64,000 nucleotides of DNA from Exophiala sp. HKRS030 (taxonomy: Eukaryota > Ascomycota > Eurotiomycetes > Chaetothyriales > Herpotrichiellaceae). Made by a program: the position numbers and the translations under genes. Shown here piece by piece: positions 55,987-64,000 of this stretch; position 1 is the first letter of the stretch, and every line of letters starts with the position of its first letter. The notes under the pieces were generated by a model that was not told the origin of the DNA, ran no database searches, and worked only from the letters and a program-made list of their open reading frames with translations. The stretch covers positions 4,774,001 to 4,838,000 of the forward strand of contig JAHWDD010000002.1 of assembly GCA_023897205.1 (NCBI GenBank), in the 5' to 3' direction.

Positions 55987-58098
55987 ATGGCCAAACCCGA
56001 GTCTGTCGAGGCACTCTTGTCACCATCTTTGCGAGTCTCACGACCAGTCGCGGCATGTGCGAGGTGTCGTTCTGCCAAGATCAAGTGCGACGGGAAGCTG
56101 CCCGCATGTTCGGCTTGCGAAAGGTCGGGAAAGGGCACCACTTGTTCAAGCGCCAACGATGAATTTGCCAGAGGCAAAGAAAGAAGTTATGTCGCCGCTC
56201 TCGAGGCTGCCGCTCAACGTCTACAAAAGAAGATCGACATGGCTAGAGCCGGTGCCGTTGCTCGTCAGCCCCGTCACGGTTCTCACCCTGGACAACGTCC
56301 TCTTCAGCCTCGCAGGATCAGTGGTGCCAGGAGAAAGGAAGCATCCGATGTCGACGAATTGGTTAGCGACTTTGGTTTCTTGACTGTCAATGCTACATCT
56401 CGAGATTTCCACGGCTTCACCTCCACCATGTCTTTTGCCAAGCTTCTTCTCACCGCCGCCTTGAAGCGAGACCTTCCTGTAAATGAATCCCGTGGCCTGC
56501 CTCCGCGATATGCCATCACTCCCATGATCAATCATTATCTCGACAATATCTACGTCTTATTCCCTTTCTTCTCCGAAATTGACCTCATGGCCAGTTTGGC
56601 TCGAGTCTATCAAGAACCCTCAATCTCTGCCTCGGCAGAACCCATTGATGTATGGAATATCCGTCTGGTTCTGGCCATTGCCTACGCATCCAGTTCACAA
56701 CGCAAAGGCGACGAGAATGACCGAATGGCCATTCAGCATGTCACCGCAGCCCGAACTCTAGCCAGCTACGTTCTTCATCCAGGCTCCATTGCAGGGGTTC
56801 AAGCGCTCTTGTTGCTGGTACAATACTCGTTGGTGGATCCTGCTCATTTCGATAGCTGGTACTTAGTCGGAATGGCATCTCGACTGGTCGTCGACCTGGG
56901 TCTTCACTGCGAGCCTCCTCCAGAAACTAAAATCTCAAAGGCCGAGATAGATCTACGACGACGGATTTTTCATTGCGCCTATGCATTCGATCGACTTATC
57001 AGCATGGCTTTGGATCGCGCCTTTTCTTTTTCAGACGACTCTGCCTCCGAGGTCAACTTTCCTCAATCGGCGTCAGATTCGCCACCATCCCAACTCTTCA
57101 CCCGTTCAACAAAACCGTCTCTTTACCTGTTTGACATCCGTCGCGTTCAATCTTCTTTCTATCAGACGACAAGATGGTCATCTCGATCAACCTGGCCACT
57201 TGCCACCGCCGCCACTTACGCAAGTTCCGTCTCTAACGATATTCATGCATGGTATGCAACTATTCCGGCAGATTTGTCCCAGAAACATATTGTACTGTTC
57301 AATCTGGAACGATTGTATTGTCAGATCTTGGTCGTCTCTCCAAATCAAAGAGTCCCCTCAAGTAGCATGACAGACTTGAATCGAGAACTCGTCTTTGAAT
57401 ACTCGGCACAATTCGCCGATCAGCTCCAACCTATCACCCAAGATGTTAGCTGGCACGCATATTTGACCTACGCGGATATCTGTCGTGCAAAGTATGTCGG
57501 GCAGAAGTTCTTGGAAGTTCTTTGGTCGGATTTCGATCGACTGCTGAAGACAGCACATGCCATTCGCGAGCAATCGCCTGCCACGGCCCCCTTTGACAAT
57601 GTCCAGAGAGCAACAGAATGTCTCCGCAAGACAATCGAAATCCTTGATTTTGCCAGTGTCCGCTGGGGATTGCCACAAATGAGACAAATGTTTGAGAAGG
57701 AGTCGGCAGTCTTGTTCTCTCGATTGAAGAGTCGTCAAGCGGATTTTGGAGCTGCTCAATATACCACTCCTTCTACTCACTCATCATCATCGACATCCAA
57801 CCCGGGCCTGAGGGCGTCGGCCTTGGAGTACTACTCATCTCAAGGTCAAGGTCAAGTTCAGGGTCAAGTTCAGGGTCAGGGTCAAGCTCAAGCTCAAGCT
57901 CAATATCAGTACGACGATACACCATTCTCCCAATTACCCAGCCCACCGCTGGCCAACGATGTCAATGTTTCGGGGACTATTCACCAACAACAAATGTTGA
58001 CGCCTCCCGAGGAATACTCTGGTGCTTATAATTATCCCGCTGGCTCTTTACCTAGACGAAGTTATGAATTCTACGGAGGACAGAACAGGAAGTGTTGA
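55987..58098 (+). CDS. Zn2Cys6 fungal-specific transcription factor
   Basis: Single exon, 703 residues, start ATG 55987. Zinc cluster at residues 24-53: C24-x2-C27-x6-C34-x6-C41-x2-C44-x8-C53 (CARCRSAKIKCDGKLPACSA), followed by a basic coiled linker (SYVAALEAAAQRLQKKIDMA). The fungal transcription factor homology domain spans about residues 180-450 (YAITPMINHYLDNIYVLFPF, then WYLVGMASRLVVDLGLHCEP and IDLRRRIFHCAYAFDRLISM). A Gln/Gly/Ala repeat tract near the C-terminus (QGQGQVQGQVQGQGQAQAQA) is encoded by a CAAGGTCAAGTTCAGGGT-like repeat at about 57840-57905 and may act as an activation or length-variable region. Targets unknown. Divergent from the other Zn2Cys6 gene at 51-54 kb. Confidence 0.92.
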   Translation: MAKPESVEALLSPSLRVSRPVAACARCRSAKIKCDGKLPACSACERSGKGTTCSSANDEFARGKERSYVAALEAAAQRLQKKIDMARAGAVARQPRHGSHPGQRPLQPRRISGARRKEASDVDELVSDFGFLTVNATSRDFHGFTSTMSFAKLLLTAALKRDLPVNESRGLPPRYAITPMINHYLDNIYVLFPFFSEIDLMASLARVYQEPSISASAEPIDVWNIRLVLAIAYASSSQRKGDENDRMAIQHVTAARTLASYVLHPGSIAGVQALLLLVQYSLVDPAHFDSWYLVGMASRLVVDLGLHCEPPPETKISKAEIDLRRRIFHCAYAFDRLISMALDRAFSFSDDSASEVNFPQSASDSPPSQLFTRSTKPSLYLFDIRRVQSSFYQTTRWSSRSTWPLATAATYASSVSNDIHAWYATIPADLSQKHIVLFNLERLYCQILVVSPNQRVPSSSMTDLNRELVFEYSAQFADQLQPITQDVSWHAYLTYADICRAKYVGQKFLEVLWSDFDRLLKTAHAIREQSPATAPFDNVQRATECLRKTIEILDFASVRWGLPQMRQMFEKESAVLFSRLKSRQADFGAAQYTTPSTHSSSSTSNPGLRASALEYYSSQGQGQVQGQVQGQGQAQAQAQYQYDDTPFSQLPSPPLANDVNVSGTIHQQQMLTPPEEYSGAYNYPAGSLPRRSYEFYGGQNRKC

Positions 58099-59146
58099 GT
58101 CCAGAAAAGTACGGATCATGATTTGAACCATTGAATGATCATCCCGTCACGGGTCAAAACACAATGCACCAGTCTGTGTCTCTCTGGGAGCGATTGCGCG
58201 GTTCAGCTGGTGGAAAAAGGGTGTGGTGCCTTGGTCCACGTGTACGTCCATCCTGTGCTTATTGGTGCCACCAGGCAAGGAAGCCCCGATTTAAGGTACT
58301 CACATGCCTAATTGATGCACGCCAAACGGCTCGACCAGAGGGTCACAAGATGGCGTAGAGTTTCGCAAAGTGAGACCAAAAGGCTGAGGATTCCCATCTA
58401 GAGGAGCAAAGTCTTCAATTTTTTCATACTCATTGATATGTGAAAAAACGAGATCAACGAACGAATCTCCAGACTCTGAGATCAACCGACTGCCTTGAAC
58501 AAAAAGGATCGTGGGGTTCGGAAGTGGCGGGCAAGTGACTTGGCCTTGTCACTTTAGGCACCCAAAGACGATTCTGGGTTAGCCTCCTCAGCCGCTTTAG
58601 CCTCTCACCCTCTGTGGCCCCGATGCCCTGCTAAGGTCGATCACGGGGCACTAACCAATCAACTAGTCAGTTACCTCACTAGCGAGCTGCGCGCCAGTCA
58701 CGAGTTTCCCTCCCCTGAACCAACGGAAAAGCGTCCCGAAGCGAATTGCCAATGACGTCCTCTGGCCTGACGGTTTTGGCTACACACGTCTAAGCACGTC
58801 TCAGCCTGCATCTTGCTTGGTTCTTGCACCAGTTCTCCAGTCCTCCAGTCCTCCATTCCTCCAGTCCCTCCAGTCTCCGTACCTCTGTTCCCTTCCTTGC
58901 AGTTGAGTTTCATGTCCTGAACTCTGGCTTCGACATCTCGCACCAACTTGCCCCAACTTGCATATCAACTACCATCAACACTACATTCGAACCTCTCCTT
59001 CCCTCGTGTCTCATTTACCGGACCAGACTGCGACAACCTTCCAACATCTCACTACTTGATCCTGGCCTGCCCTTTCGACCCATTAGTTTTCTTGTCCCAG
59101 CATGATTCGATAGTCTTCAGATGTCGTTGCGAAAACTACCATAATC
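58099..59146. other. Spacer and endopolyphosphatase promoter
   Basis: 1.05 kb between two plus-strand genes. The left part is the 3' flank of the Zn2Cys6 gene. The right part has a CT/CA-rich leader (58820-59140, with repeated CTCCAGTCCTCCA units at 58833-58872) consistent with the endopolyphosphatase promoter and 5' UTR. No gene. Confidence 0.5.
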
Positions 59147-61309
59147 ATGGTCCGTTTCACCGGCGGCTTGCTGCTGTTCACAGCCTTTACCGCAGCCGCT
59201 CCTCCGGACCCTCATCCACATGCTCTTGGCCTTCAGCAACCTCTCACCGATCATCAAATAAGCTCTCAACCTGCGCCGAGGAAACTGCAGGGGAGATTTT
59301 TACACATTACAGGTACCTGTCCACCTGCTTTTCTTTTCGATGCCAATTTACTGATTCGCCTTTCAGATTTCCATCCCGATCCCTTCTACAAGCTTCATTC
59401 CGATCCTGCCGAAGCATGCCACTCTGGTCAAGGTCAAGCGGGCCACTATGGCGCCGAAGTCACCGACTGCGACACACCATTCTCGTTGGTCAATGCCACC
59501 TTCAAGTGGATAGAAGAAAATATAAAAGACCAGATCGACTTTGTCGTCTGGACCGGCGACTCGGCTCGCCATGACAACGATGACCGGTACCCCCGTACAG
59601 ACAAGCAAGTCATAAAATTAAATCGTTACCTCGTGGACAAGTTCGTCGAAACATTCGGAAAACCGGACAACCTCGACGACCCAGACCCGACCAACGATTT
59701 TGTTGTTCCAATTGTTCCAACCTTTGGAAACAACGACATCCTTCCTCACAATATTTTCCAACCAGGCCCTAACAAGTGGACGCGCGAATATGATGATCTA
59801 TGGGATAAATTTGTTCCACAAGAGCAGCGGCATTCATTTGCAAGAGGAGGCTGGTTCTTCTCCGAAGTCATTCCGAACAAGTTGGCGATCTTCAGCCTGA
59901 ACAGTTTATACTTCTTCGACTCCAATTCTGCCGTTGACGGCTGTGATGCCGACACCGAGCCAGGATATGAACATTTTGAATGGCTGAGAATCCAATTACA
60001 CTTTTTACGCCAACGAGGGATGAAGGCAATTTTGATTGGTCACGTACCACCAGCCAGAACTGCAAATAAACAGAACTGGGATGAATCCTGCTATCAAAAA
60101 TACACCCTTTGGTTACGCCAGTACAGAGATGTCGTGGTAACTTCTATCTTTGGCCACATGAATATCGATCATTTCATGTTCCAGGATGTGACAGAGCTGA
60201 CATACAAGTTCAAAATCAGAGGCATTGACGATGAGTTTGACAGAGTCAAAGGACTGGAGGCATTATCCAATAACGAGACATTTTCCACTGCAGCGAAGGC
60301 ACAATATCTCAACGATCTGAGGGAAGGCTGGACTGGACTTCCAAAACCTCCCAAAGGAGCCTCTTATGTGAGCTCAGAAGCCCAAGACTATGACCTAGCA
60401 AAGAAGAAGAAAAAGAAGCACAAGGGTAGCGACCTGGACAAATTCCTAGCTGCTATCGGAGGTCCGTGGGGAGAACGCTTTAGCTTGAGCCTGGTATCTC
60501 CCAGCGTAGTACCAAACTTCTTTCCCACTTTACGCATCATCGAGTACAATATATCGGGCTTGGAAAACCATAGTCCTGCTGGTCGGGCGATCGGAACACC
60601 GGCGACCGCATTCTCGGCTCTAGAGGGCGAAGATGAGGATGACTACATGATAGAAGATCTTCAAGAAATGGAGATCCCACTAAGAACCTCGGTCGATAGA
60701 GACGACAGAAGTGCCGACCTATTTGAAGAAGTTGACTCGGATGAACTTCATGATCTCAAAAAGAAGAGGAAAAAGTCGCACAAGAAGAAAAAGAAGAAGG
60801 CTCGACCAAGCTTTCCCGTTCCTAAACCACCCTCCAAAATTTCACCTCCTGGACCTGCTTACTCGCCCCAAACCCTCTCACTCATCTCGTGGAGGCAGTA
60901 CTTTGCCAATCTGACCGAGATCAATGATGACATCCATAGTGATTCTCTAGATGTGATGAAGGAACACCACAAACACTTCAAATTCAAGGTCGAATATCAC
61001 ACCAATAATGACAGCAATTATCAGATGAAGGATCTGACAGTACGTGCGTGGTTAGATCTCGCCGAGAAAGTGGCCAGGGACAAATACTCGGCATCATCCG
61101 AGGATATTTTAGATGACACAACAAATAGTCCTGACGATGACAATGGCATCGACGAGCTAAAAAAGGACGACAAGACAAAGGGAGGAAATGGAGGAAAAGA
61201 AAAGGTGAAAAAGGCTCGCAATCATCTATGGCGCGTGTTCATCAAGAGAGCTTTCGTCCATACAAAACCAGACGAGGAGATCGACCAGGATTTCGGCTCC
61301 TACGAATGA
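59147..61309 (+). CDS. Endopolyphosphatase (Ppn1-like metallophosphoesterase), one small intron
   Basis: The ORF reads 720 codons without a stop, but 59313-59366 is an intron of exactly 54 nt (GTACCT...TTTCAG). Removing it turns an odd insert into the family's HITDFHPDPFYK block and gives 702 residues. The N-terminus has a short hydrophobic leader (GGLLLFTAFTAAAPP). Metallophosphoesterase motifs in order: D56-x-H58 (DFHPD), GD at 119-120 (WTGDSARHD), GNND at 176-179 (FGNND), ILIGHVPPAR, and SIFGHMNIDHF. Lys-rich runs (KKKKKKHKG, KKKKKKARPS) and an acidic stretch occur in the C-terminal half. The family cleaves inorganic polyphosphate chains internally in the vacuole. Metal ligands are all present, so activity is expected. 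Confidence 0.93.
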   Translation: MVRFTGGLLLFTAFTAAAPPDPHPHALGLQQPLTDHQISSQPAPRKLQGRFLHITGTCPPAFLFDANLLIRLSDFHPDPFYKLHSDPAEACHSGQGQAGHYGAEVTDCDTPFSLVNATFKWIEENIKDQIDFVVWTGDSARHDNDDRYPRTDKQVIKLNRYLVDKFVETFGKPDNLDDPDPTNDFVVPIVPTFGNNDILPHNIFQPGPNKWTREYDDLWDKFVPQEQRHSFARGGWFFSEVIPNKLAIFSLNSLYFFDSNSAVDGCDADTEPGYEHFEWLRIQLHFLRQRGMKAILIGHVPPARTANKQNWDESCYQKYTLWLRQYRDVVVTSIFGHMNIDHFMFQDVTELTYKFKIRGIDDEFDRVKGLEALSNNETFSTAAKAQYLNDLREGWTGLPKPPKGASYVSSEAQDYDLAKKKKKKHKGSDLDKFLAAIGGPWGERFSLSLVSPSVVPNFFPTLRIIEYNISGLENHSPAGRAIGTPATAFSALEGEDEDDYMIEDLQEMEIPLRTSVDRDDRSADLFEEVDSDELHDLKKKRKKSHKKKKKKARPSFPVPKPPSKISPPGPAYSPQTLSLISWRQYFANLTEINDDIHSDSLDVMKEHHKHFKFKVEYHTNNDSNYQMKDLTVRAWLDLAEKVARDKYSASSEDILDDTTNSPDDDNGIDELKKDDKTKGGNGGKEKVKKARNHLWRVFIKRAFVHTKPDEEIDQDFGSYE

Positions 61310-61908
61310 AATGAAATGTCCACATCTGCAGACAACGGGGCGAGTATGAAAAATGAAAGTGATGTTGGCTATTCTTGAATTTATCCAATAAATACTATCC
61401 TGACTTATGATTCAATTATATTAGCGATATAAAATATTCTTATCTTCCTTGAACCCCATCTAACTAAGAGATCTCGCGTGGTCTTTCCTCTCTTTCCACC
61501 AGACCATCTCCTTATTCTTGTGTTTCCTTCCCCACGCCACGATACAGAACCAAACGCACCGACCTGTAATGTGCCTCCTCTTTGTAGCAGAGACGTACAG
61601 GGTTAGAGACTTGAGTCGACATAGACTGCTAGCTAGCTAGCAAGCTTGCAAGCTTGCAAGTGAGGAAGAGTAGTCACTCTCACAAGACTAACTAGTTAGA
61701 CTTTCTGCTACTGCTGCTGCTGCTGCTGCCACCATCACCATTGTCACCATCGCCGTCCATAGTCGATCCATGGATAGATTAGCGAGATTGCCCAGGAGAT
61801 CTGATGCGTGGAAAAGACCGACCGTGGCTCTAAACATCTAGCCAGGCACCCTCGTCAAGTAGGCGCGTGGCAAGATCGTGCGGTAGTGGTAAGGTCTTAA
61901 GGAGGGGG
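61310..61908. other. Convergent spacer with CTG repeat
   Basis: About 600 bp between the endopolyphosphatase gene (plus) and the small gene at 61909-62635 (minus). It contains an AATAAATA string near 61388, a GCAAGCTTGCAAGCTTGCAA repeat near 61638, and a (CTG)n run at 61711-61728. Confidence 0.5.
61711..61728. repeat. (CTG)6 microsatellite
   Basis: Six CTG units followed by CCACCATCACCATTGTCACC trinucleotide-like sequence. Confidence 0.85.
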
Positions 61909-62635
61909 TTATTTCCTTGATACCTCGCCGGCTTCGGACTCAAAATCAGATTCAGGCTGAGGCTCAGACTCAGACTGGTCGCCGAAGCGTGAGTAGAGTA
62001 ATATTTGACTTTCGTCAGATGAGGATCGAAGCTGCACTCGCCGGCGTGTCGGAAAGTCTTGGAATATCTCCAAGCCGGAAAGGCTCATTTTTCCGAGTCG
62101 TATGCGAGAGGAAGTGACGATCGAAGTCCAGTCCTGGGGTTGAGATGGAATCGGCCGTAGTGGTGGTGAAGGCGGTGTTGAGGGGGTGCATCATCTGAGG
62201 GATCACGACTCATATCGGCAGTGCTTCGAATGACCAGATGCATAGTCGAGTCGGATGCGTACTGTGTGGTGACGCTGATCAAGGTCTCTGATGAGCTCTG
62301 AAAGAGGAAAGGGCTCGTCGTCTGCGGATAAAGGGGCCTCTGCTGTCGGGTTCGCACATGTGGTGAAGCCCGAGTGGCATGAAGTTCGATATGAGGCACT
62401 TTCACCGACTGCAGCGGGAACCACGACATATAGTGAAGGACATAGGTCACAAGCCGAATTACCACCGGCGAAAGTAGGATCGAGGCTACTAAGAGAATGC
62501 AACTCTTCGGACAGCGTTCTCTCGATCCAAAGTCAGCCGATATCGTCACCTATTTGGTTGGGGGACGGTATCTGCTTGATAGAGGCGAAATGCCTCATCA
62601 AGATAACCAAATTCTTTCTCGGCAGCAGGCGACAT
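61909..62635 (-). CDS. Hypothetical protein with acidic C-terminus; frame needs correction
   Basis: Not visible as one ORF. The C-terminal frame from about 62181 down to TAA 61909-61911 reads RPIPSQPQDWTSIVTSS, RLGKMSLSGLEIFQDF, SSDESQILLYSRFG and an acidic tail (EPQPESDFESEAGEVSRK). Just upstream another frame reads SSSETLISVTTQYASDSTMH and SRDPSDDAPP. One extra base in the five-G run 62182-62186 (plus strand) joins them. The likely start is ATG 62635 (MSPAAEKEFGYLDEAFRLYQ, good context, about 280 bp after the upstream gene's stop). Between the start exon and 62480 either an intron (donor GTGACG at 62549) or another missing base is needed. Probable length about 200-240 residues. Family not recognised. 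Confidence 0.45.
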
Positions 62636-62911
62636 ATCTGAGGGACGTCGATCTCCAGGCCGAATGCTGATCTCAGGGTATGCGGATTACTGTATCTGTT
62701 GAGGACACCGATGAAGCTGAGATAGCATGGAGCGTACAGCAACGACATTCCAGCTATGCCAGATTGTGGCACAATTTCGCGTCTCGAGGTTCTGTCACTC
62801 AAGCTGCTCATAACTAGAGAGGATATCGACAACACATATTCAACCTGTTTCTTCCCTGGTGACAAGCCCAATCTATCCATGGACAGAAAAGATATGATTG
62901 ATCCAATCAAG

Positions 62912-64000
62912 CTAATTTTGCATTGAGAATCCGGCATCCCACATCCAGTTAGGATAAAACATTCCGCTAGAGTCTGCTTCTGGGATCAAGTATGTCCCAT
63001 AGGAACCCATCAGATCAAACGGATCCGGTGAAGTTGTTTCCAACATGGAATTGTTCTGGCCTTGTAGGTTTGCGGCAGCCCCCATGTTATCTTGTAGAAG
63101 TCCTGGAGTTGACATGGATCCTGGCTGAATGGCCGGTATAGAACCCATTTGCTGTTCGATTTGGGCGTTTTGGGGTGTTGCGTATTGATCGAAAGGTATA
63201 TTGACATTGGGGGTATCCATGGTAGCGACGGGAGAGTGCTGAATCAACGAAGGAAGTACCCGTGGCGGTCGGCCGAGGTGTTCGGTATTGAAAGCTCTCT
63301 CGGCGTAGTAGTTTCTCCAAACCCACAGAGAGTCATGCAAGATACTAGCACTATGACGGGTGTTCAATCTCAGGGTTGGCTCTTCGTTTCTGACTGTACT
63401 GGAGGACTGGTTGATGGCCCACAAATGAGTGAGAACCACGCTATCACGGGCGGGGAAGTCATTATTCTCAACTGACATGGCCTTTTGTATGGAAATCGCA
63501 GTATTGAAGGCTTTCTTTCCCGCGTCAATGTCCAGAATACGAGAATATGTTGAGAAGAGTAGTTTCATAACTACCAAGGCCGCAAGCTTGACCATTACTC
63601 CGAAGTATCGTGGCACTGAACGACTGAACTTTTCATGCTCATTTGCCAGCCTGATTTGTGAAATTAACTTCATTGCCGTGTGATAAGCCCTCAGGAGACC
63701 GTGCTTTCGGGCCGGGGAGTCTACAGGTTCCAGAAAGTAATAAACCTGAAGCTGGAGAGCAGCACTTGAAATCCAGATGTTGCACATATCTACGAAAAGT
63801 CAGCCTGGCCAAATCACGCATTGGCTATACTCACCAGTTATACTACCCTCGAGCTGCTTCTCTAGGTTATGAAGATCGTCTTCGAGAGAGGCGAGAAGGG
63901 TTCCGGCTTCATATGCAGACGAACCTCCACCTCGGGTGCTCGTATCGGCAGCCATACTGCAATTGACACGATTGAGAAATCGTTGGATCACCAGGACGTG
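62912..64000 (-). CDS. C-terminal part of a fungal-specific transcription factor (runs off window)
   Basis: Partial gene entering from the right edge. The first visible exon (64000-63836) encodes a Gly/Ser-rich stretch and helical SLEDDLHNLEKQLEGSIT. A 45-nt intron (63791-63835, GTGAGT...CGTAG) follows, then the last exon (63790-62912) reading CNIWISSAALQLQVYYFLEP, LLRAYHTAMKLISQIRLANE, SVPRYFGVMVKLAALVVMKL and VLTHLWAINQSSST. This helical pattern matches the C-terminal end of the fungal transcription factor homology domain. A disordered Pro/Asn/Gln-rich tail ends WMWDAGFSMQN. The zinc cluster is not in the window, so the Zn2Cys6 assignment is inferred from the domain type. Confidence 0.8.

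Overview
The window is nuclear DNA of a filamentous ascomycete (Pezizomycotina). The evidence is short GT-AG introns of roughly 45-250 nt, three Zn2Cys6 transcription factors, a BYS1-type secreted protein, a fungal DUF3237 protein, a splicing factor SF3a subunit 2, an ESCRT-I VPS37 protein, an endopolyphosphatase and an SCP-x-type peroxisomal thiolase. Class or genus cannot be fixed from the sequence. No rRNA, tRNA, CRISPR array or intact transposon was recognised.

Layout. 0-9.4 kb is gene-poor: one small secreted protein (3.7-4.3 kb), a probable decayed gene with several in-frame stops (7.0-8.1 kb, minus) and an AT-rich relic-like block (8.3-9.4 kb). 9.4-15.6 kb holds an MDR-family oxidoreductase, a microbial-type PARG-like protein, a small hypothetical protein and an ankyrin protein. 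15.6-18.5 kb has only an unresolved coding-like tract. 18.5-36.4 kb is the dense housekeeping core: SF3a2 and VPS37 (head to head), a DUF3237 protein and a PSI-like membrane protein (tail to tail, 36 bp apart), a large membrane-anchored coiled-coil protein, an MFS transporter, a secreted six-hairpin glycosidase and the thiolase. 36.4-51.2 kb is gene-poor and contains two related single-C2H2-finger proteins plus many short tandem repeats. 51.2-64 kb is regulatory: two Zn2Cys6 factors head to head across 2.3 kb, the endopolyphosphatase, a poorly resolved small gene, and a third Zn2Cys6-type factor running off the right edge.

The most important cross-cutting observation is that at least five otherwise convincing genes (PARG-like, coiled-coil, MFS, Zn2Cys6 factor at 51-54 kb, small gene at 62 kb) each need exactly one extra base to restore one continuous reading frame. 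In every case the base fits a short G or C run. This points to homopolymer deletions in the assembly or, less likely, to parallel decay. Gene models here should therefore not be read literally as single ORFs. A second point is that the stop codon of the coiled-coil gene is TAG followed by CAA TCA, the type I (TMV-like) readthrough context, with 63 open codons after it. Readthrough and recent truncation are both possible.
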